Counted from the first letter of the stretch, positions 40,137 to 49,271 are shown. The stretch is 64,000 nt of DNA from Pantoea coffeiphila (GCF_016909495.1 NZ_JAFBFW010000002.1:62001-126000), one strand, 5' to 3'. Numbers and translations are program-made. Notes: a model not told the origin generated them from the letters alone.

Positions 40137-42146
40137 ATGCATCGATATCGCCTTCCTGAAGAAAGTTTTTTAATTTTTGAACAGATTATTGAACACAGTA
40201 GCAATGCGATTTTTATCGTTGACGGTGGTTTGACGCTGACCTTCGCCAACCATCCGGGTGAACGGCTCTATCATCATCTGCTGGCAACCGGACAATTGGC
40301 AAAAACGCTGACCGAAGACTGCCCTCAGCTCGATCTGTCAACGGCCGATGCACCTCTTTGGTTACGCACCCGATGCGTGACCATCGGCAATCCGCAGGCC
40401 ACGCCCGGTCAACTGCTGATCGCCACGGATATTACCGCCGAGATTCAGGCCCAGCGTGAAGAGTCGCTTTCGCGCTGGCGCCTGGAACAGACCCTGGAGC
40501 TGACGGAAGAGGGTTTTTGGTTATGGGATATCGGCAGTGGAATTATTTCCCATAATCAGGACTGGAACCGCCTGTTTGGCTTTGATGATAACCGGCTAAC
40601 GCATCACCAGGATGCGATGTTCAATCTGATTCACCCTGACGATCTTGCCGCCGCCAAACAGAATTTCTTCAATCATCTCTCCGGTCAAACCCCGCTTTTT
40701 CACTGCGAATATCGCGTTGTCGATCCCATTGGACGCCAGCGCTGGATACTTAATCACGGCAAGGCGGTACGTCACAGCGATTCGGGTACGGTGCTGGAGA
40801 TGCTGGGTAAAGCAAAAGACATTACCGAAAAAAAGCGCCGCGAGCGTGAGATGCTTCAGCTGGCCTGGCAGGACCCGTTAACCCAACTTGATAACCGTAA
40901 CCGTTTTTACGATAAAATTGAGCAGGCGCGCAGCCAGGCCGATCGGCAGCAGTTTTCCGCCCTGCTCTATCTTGACCTGACGCGCTTCAAAGAAGTTAAC
41001 GATACTCTGGGCCACAACGCCGGGGACGAGCTGCTGAAAATCATCGCTCAGCGCCTGCGCTCGACCCTTCGCAGCCACGATGCTCTCTCTCGCCTCGGCG
41101 GCGACGAGTTCGCCGTTCTGGTAACCGACCTCGGTGACAGCTATCAGGAAGCGCGCAGCAAACTGACCGTACTCGCCGAGCGCCTGCTGCAGAATCTGGA
41201 GCACGATGTCATCATTGGCGATAACCAGCTCAATATCACCAGTAGCATCGGTATTTACCTCTACCGCCACGATCTGGCTCCTATCGCCGAAATGATGCAC
41301 AAGGCCGATATGGCGCAGTACTACTCCAAAAAGAATCAGCGCAAGTGGATGTTCTGGTCAACGCGCCTGCGTGAAGAACAGCGCCAGCGGGATACTATCG
41401 AAAACGGTTTGCGGCGCGCGCTAAAAGAAGACGAATTTTTCCTTGAATATCAGCCGCAGTTTTCCCGCTGTGGCAGCGTTACCGGCCTGGAGGCACTGCT
41501 GCGCTGGCGAACGCCGGACGGTAGATTGATCTCTCCGGCCACCTTTATACCCGTAGCGGAAAACAGTGGGCTGATTCTGAATATCAGCGAGTGGGTGCTG
41601 GAGAAAACCTGCGCACAGCTCAAGCTGTGGCAGACTCAGCCCGGAATGGAAACGGTGCGAGTCTCGGTCAATATCAGCCCGCGACAGCTGAAACGCAGTG
41701 ACTTTATTCGGCAAACGGAGCGCATTGTGAGCCGCAGCGGCGTTGATCCTCAGCGTCTGAGTTTTGAAATACTGGAATCAGCGCTGGCCAGCGATATCGA
41801 TGACGTTCAGCGTAAACTCGCCGCACTGCGGGACATGCGCATTAATATCGCGCTGGATAACTTCGGTACGGGCATGGCATCGCTGACCGGGCTGCGTAAA
41901 TTGGGGATCGGCGAGGTCAAAATCGATCGTTCCTTTGTGATGGATATGGAACATAATCCGGATCATCTGATGGCGATCCGCGCGATGATCGCCATGTGCC
42001 AGGCTCTGGGGATCAACATTGTTGCCGAAGGCGTGGAAGAAGAAACGCAGTTTTCAGCCCTGTGCGATATGGGATGTCATCGCTTTCAGGGCTGGTATTT
42101 TTCCCGCTCTCAGACCCCCGATCGACTGGTCCATCTGTTTAACTAA
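40137..42146 (+). CDS. PAS-PAS-GGDEF-EAL c-di-GMP signalling protein
   Basis: 669 residues, no membrane helix. A short N-terminal PAS domain (about 10-110) and a second PAS/PAC (about 118-240, with WDIGSGIISHNQDWNRLFGF and RWILNHGKAVRH) precede a GGDEF domain with an intact active site at 321-325 and the inhibitory RSHD I-site five residues before it. The EAL domain has intact EAL (452-454), NISPRQL, FEILESAL, KIDRSF, VAEGVEE and FQGW, but the usual DDFGTG reads DNFGTG (Asp574-Asn575). Cyclase capacity is therefore likely, while phosphodiesterase activity is questionable. Architecture resembles E. coli PdeR, but the context differs, so no symbol is given. Confidence 0.92.
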   Translation: MHRYRLPEESFLIFEQIIEHSSNAIFIVDGGLTLTFANHPGERLYHHLLATGQLAKTLTEDCPQLDLSTADAPLWLRTRCVTIGNPQATPGQLLIATDITAEIQAQREESLSRWRLEQTLELTEEGFWLWDIGSGIISHNQDWNRLFGFDDNRLTHHQDAMFNLIHPDDLAAAKQNFFNHLSGQTPLFHCEYRVVDPIGRQRWILNHGKAVRHSDSGTVLEMLGKAKDITEKKRREREMLQLAWQDPLTQLDNRNRFYDKIEQARSQADRQQFSALLYLDLTRFKEVNDTLGHNAGDELLKIIAQRLRSTLRSHDALSRLGGDEFAVLVTDLGDSYQEARSKLTVLAERLLQNLEHDVIIGDNQLNITSSIGIYLYRHDLAPIAEMMHKADMAQYYSKKNQRKWMFWSTRLREEQRQRDTIENGLRRALKEDEFFLEYQPQFSRCGSVTGLEALLRWRTPDGRLISPATFIPVAENSGLILNISEWVLEKTCAQLKLWQTQPGMETVRVSVNISPRQLKRSDFIRQTERIVSRSGVDPQRLSFEILESALASDIDDVQRKLAALRDMRINIALDNFGTGMASLTGLRKLGIGEVKIDRSFVMDMEHNPDHLMAIRAMIAMCQALGINIVAEGVEEETQFSALCDMGCHRFQGWYFSRSQTPDRLVHLFN

Positions 42147-42181
42147 AGCGGGATCGGGGCAAAAAACCTGCTGGCAGATAT

Positions 42182-43558
42182 TTACTGCTGCCAGCCCCCG
42201 CCCAATGCACGGTAGAGATCGATCTGCGCCAGCAGCAGATTATTTTTTGCCTGTACCACGCTCAGCTGGGTACTGAACAGCGTGCGCTGAGCATCCAGTT
42301 CATCCAGATAAGACGCGTAGCCATTGCGATAGCGATTGCTGGCAATATGCAGCGCTTCGCTCACCACCTGCTGCTGTTTTTCCAGTTCGACCAGCTGCTG
42401 CTGGTAGCGCGTAATCGCATCAAGATCGTCATTCACCTCACCGAACGCGCTGCGCACCACCTTTTCATAGGTGTAGAGTGCCTGATTTCGCGACGCCATT
42501 GAGACATCCACCTGCGCGGTCAGCGCTTCACGGTTGAGCAGCGGAGCCAGCACGCTGCCACCGATGCTCCAGAGTCGGAAGGGATTGGCCGCCAGCTCAT
42601 GCAGAACGGAACTTTGCAGCGTGCCGCTGGCGGTCAGATTCAGCGACGGCAGCAAACTGGCGCGGGAAGACTGTAAAGAGGCATCCGCCGCCAGCAGCTG
42701 GCGTTCGGCCTGCACAATATCCGGCCGTCGCTGCAGCAGCTGCGATGGCATCACCGCAGGCAGCGATTGCGGAGCAAGATGGTCAAAGTTGTTCTGCCGG
42801 GCAATCTGACGTGGGTTCATACCGACCAGAATACTCAGCGCATTCTCCTGCTGGGATATCTGATGCTGCAACAGCGGGATCTGTGCTTTTGCCGTCTGAT
42901 ATTCCGACTCAGACTGTACCCATTCCAGCTTTGAGGTATAGCCGGTTTCAAACTGACGTTTAGCCAGATTCAGTGAGTTCTGCCGGGTTGCCAGCGTTGC
43001 CTCGGTAACACGCAGCTGTTCATCCAGCGAGACCAGTGTCATATAGCCAGAAGCGACCGACGCGGCAATGGTCAACTCCGCAGCACTGGCGGCGGCCTGC
43101 TGTGCTGCCAGAGAGGCTTTTGCCGCGTCAATACTGCTGCTGCGCGCGCCCCAAAGGTCAACGTTATAGTTTGCCTGCAGCAAGCCCTGGAACACCGAAT
43201 ACTGATACGGCTGCCCGGTGACGGCCGAAATTGCCCGCGCGCGGGTCGCGGCCACACCGGCATCCAGCGTCGGGAAGTTGTCACCCTGCGCCCCACGCAA
43301 CTGGGCACGGTACTGATCCACGCGCGAACGGGCGATCAGGATGTCCGGATTATTGCGCAGCGCCTGCTCCACCAGCTGATTCAGCTGCGAATCGCCAAAC
43401 GCCCGCCACCAGTTCGCCTCAACGGCGGCTCCCGGCCCGACCTGGCTGCGCCAGCCTTCAGGGATCGGCAGCGAAGCGGGAGCCTGGTCTACTTGTGTGG
43501 CGCAGGCCGACAGCATGGATGCCAGCAGCAGTGCCAGCAGGGCTTTTTGAGCCGGCAT
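42182..43558 (-). CDS. Outer-membrane efflux lipoprotein (NodT/OprM type)
   Basis: TolC-like trimeric channel subunit of 458 residues. The lipobox LLLASMLSACATQ gives lipidated Cys19, and the mature protein has two outer-membrane efflux repeats with NPDILIARSRVDQYRAQLRGAQG and RPDIVQAERQLLAADASL. It is the last gene of a four-gene operon; the fusion protein gene overlaps its start by one base. Having its own channel means the pump need not borrow TolC. Confidence 0.93.
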   Translation of the reverse strand: MPAQKALLALLLASMLSACATQVDQAPASLPIPEGWRSQVGPGAAVEANWWRAFGDSQLNQLVEQALRNNPDILIARSRVDQYRAQLRGAQGDNFPTLDAGVAATRARAISAVTGQPYQYSVFQGLLQANYNVDLWGARSSSIDAAKASLAAQQAAASAAELTIAASVASGYMTLVSLDEQLRVTEATLATRQNSLNLAKRQFETGYTSKLEWVQSESEYQTAKAQIPLLQHQISQQENALSILVGMNPRQIARQNNFDHLAPQSLPAVMPSQLLQRRPDIVQAERQLLAADASLQSSRASLLPSLNLTASGTLQSSVLHELAANPFRLWSIGGSVLAPLLNREALTAQVDVSMASRNQALYTYEKVVRSAFGEVNDDLDAITRYQQQLVELEKQQQVVSEALHIASNRYRNGYASYLDELDAQRTLFSTQLSVVQAKNNLLLAQIDLYRALGGGWQQ

Positions 43559-44649
43559 CAGCGTTTCTCCCTGCCGTTATCATCCCCTGTGGTATCGATG
43601 TTCACCTCCACCGACATACCGGGGCGCAGCTGTTCCGTGTTCTCGCTGGTAATGCGAATACGCACCGGAATACGCTGGGCGATTTTTACGAAGTTACCGG
43701 TGGCGTTATCCGGTGAAATCGCACTGAACTCAGAACCTGCCGCCGGAGAGATAAACTCCACTTCTCCGTCATAACGCGTGTTGTTCAGCGCATCGACGGT
43801 AAAGCTGACCGGTAGCCCAGGGCGGATGCGTGCCATCTGCGTTTCTTTCATATTGGCGATCACCCATTTCTGCTGCGGCACCAGCGACGTTAGCCGGGTG
43901 CCGGCGGTCACGTATGCACCCTGACGTACCGAAATCTGGCCAAGCTGGCCGTCATGCGGGGCAATAATATGGGTGTTATCCAGATCGATCTGCGCCAGCT
44001 CCAGCGCTGCCTGCGCGCTGGTCACGTCGGCCTCCAGCGAAGCGCGATTAACAATAGTGGTCTGAAGATCCTGACGGGACACTTCCAGCGTGGCCTGCGC
44101 CTGCTGAACGTCCGCCTGCGTCTGACTGTTGCTGGCCCGTGAAGCGTCGCGCTCGCGCAGCGACAGCGATCCGTCCGCCACCAGATTTTCTACGCGCTTC
44201 AGATCCAGCCCGCTTTTCACCGCCTGGGCTTTGGCATTTTGCAAAGCGGCTTCATTACGTTTGATTACCGCCTCTGCGCTGCGCCGCTGCTGCTGGTTAT
44301 TCGCCAGAGCCGCTTTCTTCATCTCCAGCTGCGCTTGAGACTGATGCACACGCTGGCGATAAATACGATCGTCGATAGTCATCAGCAGATCGCCGCGCTT
44401 AACCGGCTGCAAATCCAGTACCTTAACCGAGGTGACGTAACCACTGACCTGCGGGCTGATAAAGGTCACCTGTCCACGCACGTAGGCATTTTCCGTCGAC
44501 TGTACCTGGCTGGTAAACGGCGGCAGCTGCCAGGCGTAGAGGATCACCAGTACACCGACGATGGCAATGCCCGATCCCAGAGCAATCGATAAAATTCGCA
44601 GCTTGTTGTTTCTCTGGCGCTCGGCCTGCTGCTGTTCCTGTTGGCTCAT
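43558..44649 (-). CDS. HlyD/EmrA-type membrane fusion protein
   Basis: Periplasmic adaptor, 363 residues: an N-terminal membrane anchor (ILSIALGSGIAIVGVLVILYAW), a split lipoyl domain (ENAYVRGQVTFISPQVSG ... NTHIIAPHDGQLGQISVRQG), a long coiled-coil hairpin rich in Ala, Gln and Arg, and a C-terminal beta barrel. Resembles EmrA and MdtN. It shares one base with the transporter gene upstream and one with the channel gene downstream. Confidence 0.93.
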   Translation of the reverse strand: MSQQEQQQAERQRNNKLRILSIALGSGIAIVGVLVILYAWQLPPFTSQVQSTENAYVRGQVTFISPQVSGYVTSVKVLDLQPVKRGDLLMTIDDRIYRQRVHQSQAQLEMKKAALANNQQQRRSAEAVIKRNEAALQNAKAQAVKSGLDLKRVENLVADGSLSLRERDASRASNSQTQADVQQAQATLEVSRQDLQTTIVNRASLEADVTSAQAALELAQIDLDNTHIIAPHDGQLGQISVRQGAYVTAGTRLTSLVPQQKWVIANMKETQMARIRPGLPVSFTVDALNNTRYDGEVEFISPAAGSEFSAISPDNATGNFVKIAQRIPVRIRITSENTEQLRPGMSVEVNIDTTGDDNGREKR

Positions 44650-46346
44650 TATTTCCCCGTTGCGATCGTTGTCGCCGTTTGTTGCATTGCCCGCTGCTCA
44701 GCTTCCGCTTCCCGTTTTGCCTGCTGCCAGTTGAGATAGCGCAGGCGGGACAGCCGCCACAGCACCCAGAGTAAAGTCACGGCGGCAATACCCGCCGTCA
44801 GAAGATAAACATCGTTATAAGCCAGGACGTTTGCCTGTAGAGTGGCAACCGTTTGTAGCTGCGTGGTGCTCTGCGCACTGGTGAGAACAGAATCGGTCAA
44901 CTGGCTGCTAAACAGGCTGGAATACTGTGCGAGGCGATCGGTCACGTTGGGGTCGAGCAACGAAAGCTGGTCGCCAAGCAGGCTGGAATGATATTTCTCA
45001 CGCCATGTCTGAAATGTTCCCAGCAGCGCCGATCCCATCAGTCCGCCAATGTTCTGGCTCATGCCGAACAGCACCACGAAGCTCACCAGGTTTTTAGGCT
45101 GGGTGACCACGCCCCCTACCCCCAGCAGCATCGCCGGTGCGATAAAGAAAGAGGTACTGAAGCCGAGCAGGAACTGGCTGAAATACATATTGTGCGCACG
45201 CGTCAGCGGGTTGGATTGCGCATCCATCAGCGAGGCAACCATCACAATAATCAGCGAAACAACGATCGGCCAGCTCAGATGCTTCGGATTAATGGTCAAC
45301 GCACTGAAAATAATGCCTGCCGCAACGCCGGCCAGGATCGCCAGCGCCAGCCCCTGCATCTGATCGTTTAACATCCCGATCGTTTGCAAATAGCCCACCG
45401 CGCCGGTGTTCTGTTCAGCCAGCATGATACGCAGCAGGATCATCACGATCCCCAGCCGAATAATCGCCCCGCTGCCCAGCCACCGCGTATTGATTAGCGG
45501 GTTACTGCGGTTATGCTCCACCAGCACGGCGGCCGTCACCAGTACCAGGCCCAGCGCCGTGCAGACACCCAGCCACGGCGTGCTGGTCCACCACTCAATG
45601 CGGCCCAGTGACAGCACGCCACAAAACAGCGCCATGCCAGGCGCCATCAGGAAGAAGGTGAGGAAATCTTTTTTCTCAAACACGCGGGTCCGCTCGCCCG
45701 GCGGCAGTTTGAGGATCAGCACCGCGCCCAGCGCCATCAGCGCCAGCCCCAGCTCAAACAGATACAGCCCCCGCCACTCCTCCAGCTGCAGCAGCTCGGT
45801 AGAGAACAGCCGCGCCAGTGGGATCGCCAGCTGCGATGCGCCCAGCCCGATAGCCAACGCCTTCAGCCGATGCTTCGCAGGCCAGGCCTGAATCTGATAG
45901 TAAATACCCAGTGAACTCAGCGCTGCCCCCACCATACCGTGCGCCGCACGCACGATAATTGCCGAGCTGAGATCGTTGACCAGCAGATGGAAGAACGCCA
46001 CCAGCACGTACAGGACCAGGAATGCTTCGGTAAACACCCGCAGGCCGAACTGCTGGCGAAACTTGACCAGCAGCAGGTTGATGGAGATGTTGCCCATCAC
46101 ATAAACCGCCGGCAGCCAGGCGATTTCATTGCTGTATGCGCCAAAGACGCCCTGAAGATTGGTGAGATTAGCCGTCACCAGCGCATTGCTCAACGCCCCG
46201 GTGATGGAGATCAGCAGGCCAACAATGCCAAAGGCAATACGCTTATGGCCGGGGTGCAGCGGCGTGGAGGGGGAGCCGGGCAGCATCGGCTTTTCACCGG
46301 GAGCCCACTCCCGCGGCGCATAGGGGTTAGGCTTATCGCGGCGCAC
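44649..46346 (-). CDS. DHA2-family MFS drug exporter (EmrB-like, 14 helices)
   Basis: 565-residue major facilitator whose N-terminal proline-rich cytoplasmic tail (MRRDKPNPYAPREW) precedes the first helix. The proximal half contains the NLTNLQG motif, WLPAVYVMGN and VRAAHGMVGAA typical of the FusB/MdtO-like and EmrB groups. With the fusion protein and lipoprotein channel it forms a complete tripartite exporter; substrates cannot be read from sequence. It begins directly after the marR-type gene ends. Confidence 0.92.
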   Translation of the reverse strand: MRRDKPNPYAPREWAPGEKPMLPGSPSTPLHPGHKRIAFGIVGLLISITGALSNALVTANLTNLQGVFGAYSNEIAWLPAVYVMGNISINLLLVKFRQQFGLRVFTEAFLVLYVLVAFFHLLVNDLSSAIIVRAAHGMVGAALSSLGIYYQIQAWPAKHRLKALAIGLGASQLAIPLARLFSTELLQLEEWRGLYLFELGLALMALGAVLILKLPPGERTRVFEKKDFLTFFLMAPGMALFCGVLSLGRIEWWTSTPWLGVCTALGLVLVTAAVLVEHNRSNPLINTRWLGSGAIIRLGIVMILLRIMLAEQNTGAVGYLQTIGMLNDQMQGLALAILAGVAAGIIFSALTINPKHLSWPIVVSLIIVMVASLMDAQSNPLTRAHNMYFSQFLLGFSTSFFIAPAMLLGVGGVVTQPKNLVSFVVLFGMSQNIGGLMGSALLGTFQTWREKYHSSLLGDQLSLLDPNVTDRLAQYSSLFSSQLTDSVLTSAQSTTQLQTVATLQANVLAYNDVYLLTAGIAAVTLLWVLWRLSRLRYLNWQQAKREAEAEQRAMQQTATTIATGK

Positions 46347-46778
46347 TTACTTACCCTCGGTGGCAATCAGTAGCTGTTGCAGTACTCGCTGGGTGACCGC
46401 CAGGTCATCTTTATCAACGTTGGCCAGCAGCTCATTGCGCAGTGCATCCGCCTCAACCTTCAGTCGCTGATACAGCGTTTCGCCCTGAGGCGTCACGTGC
46501 AGCAGCCGTTTACGCCGGTCTTCTTCCGGCTGGATGCGCTCCACCAGCTGCTGTTTGACCAGCCGATCGATCAATGGCACCACGCTGGCATCTTCCAGCC
46601 CCAGCGCCTGAGCCAGCTCTTTCTGACTGATTGGCGTTTCCTGAATGGCAATGGTGGCCACCGCCATCCAGCTGCTCATGCTCAGACCGTTATCTTTCAT
46701 CCGCCGATCGATCGCCTGACGCCAGGCATGCGCCGTAAGATGCAGCAAACGGGAGAAGTTCAGTTCCTGGGAGTTCAA
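46347..46778 (-). CDS. MarR-family transcriptional regulator
   Basis: 143-residue winged-helix regulator with LSMSSWMAVATIAIQETPISQKELAQALGLEDASVVPLIDRLVKQQLVERIQPEEDRRKR reduced here to its features: a recognition helix centred on EDASVVPLIDRL and a beta wing with EEDRRKRLLHVT. It is the first gene of the efflux operon and abuts the transporter gene, so it most likely controls that operon itself, as with EmrR. A 12-bp palindrome lies 19 bases before its start. Confidence 0.93.
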   Translation of the reverse strand: MNSQELNFSRLLHLTAHAWRQAIDRRMKDNGLSMSSWMAVATIAIQETPISQKELAQALGLEDASVVPLIDRLVKQQLVERIQPEEDRRKRLLHVTPQGETLYQRLKVEADALRNELLANVDKDDLAVTQRVLQQLLIATEGK

Positions 46779-46796
46779 TATATAGAGACCTGATGA

Positions 46797-46808
46797 TTAG
46801 AGTTCTAA
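46797..46808 (-). promoter_or_regulatory. Candidate MarR operator
   Basis: TTAGA-GT-TCTAA has perfect 5-bp arms and lies 19 bases before the marR-type start. The size fits small MarR half-sites; assignment is by position and symmetry only. Confidence 0.45.
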
Positions 46809-46932
46809 CTAAATTACCTGGCAATTATAAACGTGCTCAGATAAAAATGGGAAGAGGATCGGAAAAAGTTTAGATAGTTCCTGAACTTTCCGCCAGGCGG
46901 TGGAAATGAATTCACGCATCGGAGAGGATTGA

Positions 46933-47400
46933 ATGGAGATTGTGCCCCTGCGCCAACAGCCTGAAAGAAGCCTGGAGATAGCGCACCTGCTGCACAGCGA
47001 ATGGTCAGCGCTGCCAAACTGGTCTTCGATAGCGCGGATTAATGAACGTCTGCTTTTACGCAATCACCCGGACCGCAGCAGTTTTACCCTGCTTGCCAAC
47101 CACACAGACGGCAGTCTGATGGGAACCGCCAGTGTGATTGAGTACGAACTCGACGATGATCCGTCGCGACGCTTCTGGCTGGGAGAAGTATTCACGCCAG
47201 TTGCCTGGCGCGGTAAGGGCGTGGGATCGGCGCTGGTCAATGCCTGTATCCAGTATGCGAGAAACGATCGTATGGACAGTCTGTGGCTCTATACGCCGGA
47301 TAAGCAGAGTTTGTATCAGCGGCTTGACTGGCGTGAGATTGAACAACGTGAAGTCTCCGGCGAATGGGTTTCGGTGATGGTGCTGAACCTGGCGGCATAA
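46933..47400 (+). CDS. GNAT-family N-acetyltransferase
   Basis: 155 residues. The acetyl-CoA pyrophosphate loop is WRGKGVGSALV, preceded by the beta strand WLGEVFTPVA and followed by LWLYTPDKQSLYQRLDWRE. The acceptor is unknown. GGAGAGG lies before the ATG. It is divergent from the efflux operon with about 150 bp between them and precedes an RraA-like gene by 41 bp on the same strand, so these two may form an operon. Confidence 0.9.
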   Translation: MEIVPLRQQPERSLEIAHLLHSEWSALPNWSSIARINERLLLRNHPDRSSFTLLANHTDGSLMGTASVIEYELDDDPSRRFWLGEVFTPVAWRGKGVGSALVNACIQYARNDRMDSLWLYTPDKQSLYQRLDWREIEQREVSGEWVSVMVLNLAA

Positions 47401-47441
47401 AGGCGATAGATAACCCATAACGACTAAGAAAGGTAATGACG

Positions 47442-48026
47442 ATGAGCTACGGTAAACGCATTAACGCTTCCTTTGAACGCCCTGACCCGCAGGTTCTGGC
47501 ACGACTGGCGGTTTATGCCACACCGGATTTATGTGATGTTGCGGGTATCTTCGACTGCATGACCAGCAGCATCAAACCGTGGGTATCCGCCGGTAAAATC
47601 GTTGGACCGGCCCTGACCGTCAGAGTGCCGCCTGGCGAAGGCGGTATCATTCCCACCGCCATTGAACTGGCGCAGCCCGGTGATATCGTGGTGATCGACG
47701 GGAAAGGCAATACCGAAAGCGCCTACTGGGGCGATCAGCGCAGCAGCCTGGCTCTTAAATTCGGTGCGATTGGGGTGATTATTGACGGCGCGTTTCGCGA
47801 CATTGATGACTGCGAAAAAATTGGCCTGCCGATTTTTGCCCGAGGGCTGACCTGTGGCGCTTCAGGAAAAACGGGTACCGGTGAAATCAACGTCGCGATC
47901 AGCTCCGGTGGCGTAGTGGTAAATCCTGGAGATATTGTATTTGCCGATCGTAATGGCGTCTGCGTTATTCCGCTGCAATATGCCGCCGACGTCGCCGACA
48001 GGCTTGAACAACGCTTCCCACGATAA
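47442..48026 (+). CDS. RraA-like / HMG aldolase family protein
   Basis: 194 residues of the RraA/4-hydroxy-4-methyl-2-oxoglutarate aldolase fold. The aldolase signature Gly-x20-Arg-Asp is met by WGDQRSS and DGAFRDIDD, and GGIIPTAIELAQPGDIVVIDG is typical. It could be a class II pyruvate aldolase or another lyase; it is not RraA itself (which follows menA in E. coli). The ATG at 47442 has AAAGG eight bases upstream, while an ATG six bases earlier is too close. No aromatic-degradation genes adjoin it. Confidence 0.85.
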   Translation: MSYGKRINASFERPDPQVLARLAVYATPDLCDVAGIFDCMTSSIKPWVSAGKIVGPALTVRVPPGEGGIIPTAIELAQPGDIVVIDGKGNTESAYWGDQRSSLALKFGAIGVIIDGAFRDIDDCEKIGLPIFARGLTCGASGKTGTGEINVAISSGGVVVNPGDIVFADRNGVCVIPLQYAADVADRLEQRFPR

Positions 48027-48111
48027 ACCGTTCTGCGTTTTTAAGTCGATATCTGCCCGGTGGCTTGCCGGGCCGAATCGGTGTTAGGGGAGAGCCGTAT
48101 TGGTGATTTCA

Positions 48112-48130
48112 GCCTGAATCAGGCGTTTTT
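48112..48130 (+). terminator. Terminator after the RraA-like gene
   Basis: GCCTG-AAT-CAGGC followed by GTTTTT, overlapping the last codon of the convergent DUF1275 gene. A second GC-rich hairpin, GCCCGG/CCGGGC at 48055-48073, lies upstream of it. Confidence 0.75.
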
Positions 48131-48905
48131 ATGCTGAGCGTTTTCTGAATATCGTTGCCAGCGAAAGATAAAGCAGCCCGGCACCGATAATTATCAGAAA
48201 AACATAGCTAAACAGCTTAGACAGCCAGATCCCGGCGACCCCACCCACAAAAAACGCTAAAAGCGTTGATGAGTGCAGCCCCAGACGATCCAGGTAAAGC
48301 GGTGCATCCTTGGGCGATTCTTTACGTCGGAAGACATCGATGAGCATCGCAACCTCAATGCCAATATCCGTGGCGGTGCCGGAAACATGGGTGGTTCTGA
48401 CCCTGGCATTAGAGATCCGCGTGACTACCGCATTCTGTAATCCCATCAAAAAGCTCAATGAAAAAATCAGCAGCAGCCCGGGATATGATGGATTACACCA
48501 CATTTCAACGATGCCCAGCGCAATCAGCGCCAGTGCCTCAACGAGAATATTTGCCGCGAAAATGGTACGAATCCCCCTTCTACGCCCGGCGTTGATGATC
48601 AGCGTGGAAAAAGCAGATCCTGCAATAAACAGCAGCAGAACCGCCAGGAACAGAACGCCCGCCTTCAGGTTTGCTTTCGCCAGATTGTCCGACAGTGACG
48701 AAACGTTGCCGGTCATATTCGCCGAGAAAAAACCAACGATCTCAAAAGCCGCCGTATTCAGTGCACCCGCAACGGCGGCAAGCGTACAGGCCAGACGGCT
48801 GTCGGTATTGATGGTTCTGGCTTCGTCGGTACTGATTAACATCTGCGATGTCTCATTCTCAGGCATGATTCGTGCCATCATCGGCTTAATTGTGTCTGAG
48901 GACAA
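48129..48905 (-). CDS. DUF1275 (YoaK-like) membrane protein
   Basis: About six membrane helices. Conserved family features are AGALNTAAFEIVGFFSANMTGNVSSL near the N terminus and MGLQNAVVTRISNARVRTTHVSGTATDIG in the middle, reported here only as family landmarks around SANMTGN and TTHVSGT. Function is unknown. The start is uncertain: ATGs near 48905, 48881 and 48863 all lack a clear ribosome site; length from the first is 258 residues. It is convergent with the RraA-like gene and ends an accessory stretch before the tRNA cluster. Confidence 0.82.
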   Translation of the reverse strand: MSSDTIKPMMARIMPENETSQMLISTDEARTINTDSRLACTLAAVAGALNTAAFEIVGFFSANMTGNVSSLSDNLAKANLKAGVLFLAVLLLFIAGSAFSTLIINAGRRRGIRTIFAANILVEALALIALGIVEMWCNPSYPGLLLIFSLSFLMGLQNAVVTRISNARVRTTHVSGTATDIGIEVAMLIDVFRRKESPKDAPLYLDRLGLHSSTLLAFFVGGVAGIWLSKLFSYVFLIIIGAGLLYLSLATIFRKRSA

Positions 48906-49014
48906 GTAGAGGAACCTATGTTGTTGTTAATCGTGGAGTGCGATACGCGGATGCGTGTTAGTGGCCGGACCCAGTTGAATAGTATCAGGAGAGGTTATTA
49001 GGAAATTGCGGGAC

Positions 49015-49042
49015 AAAAACAAAAAAACCGCCCTTGGGCGGT
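49015..49042 (-). terminator. Terminator of the tRNA operon
   Basis: On the minus strand ACCGCCC and GGGCGGT form the stem (two-base loop as drawn) followed by seven T residues, about 57 bp after the tRNA-Leu 3' end. Confidence 0.88.
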
Positions 49043-49098
49043 CACGACATTACTACATATTGCTTTGATTTTATTCGTTTTAATCGGTACTTCGAATA

Positions 49099-49184
49099 TG
49101 GTGCCCGGAGTGGGACTTGAACCCACACAGCCATAAGCCGAGGGATTTTAAATCCCTTGTGTCTACCGATTTCACCATCCGGGC
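49099..49184 (-). tRNA. leuZ: tRNA-Leu (UAA)
   Basis: 86 nt ending in encoded CCA. Acceptor arm GCCCGGA pairs with TCCGGGC; the anticodon loop reads TTTAAAA with anticodon TAA; a long variable arm (CTCGGCTTATGGCTGTG region) and GGTTCAAGTCC T-arm mark it as leucine. Third in a Gly-Cys-Leu unit, the E. coli glyW-cysT-leuZ order. Confidence 0.97.
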
Positions 49185-49197
49185 CTGGATGTAAGAT

Positions 49198-49271
49198 TGG
49201 AGGCGCGTCCCGGAGTCGAACCGAGGTAGACGGATTTGCAATCCGTAGCATGGCCACTCTGCCAACGCGCC
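49198..49271 (-). tRNA. cysT: tRNA-Cys (GCA)
   Basis: 74 nt ending in CCA. Acceptor GGCGCGT pairs with ACGCGCC; the anticodon stem-loop ACGGATTGCAAATCCGT gives GCA, and TTCGACT follows in the T arm. Middle gene of the tRNA unit. Confidence 0.97.

Noticed and set aside
39884-40249. 121-codon minus-strand frame before the c-di-GMP gene
   Set aside because: No ribosome site, no recognisable domain, and it overlaps the start of a clear gene on the other strand.
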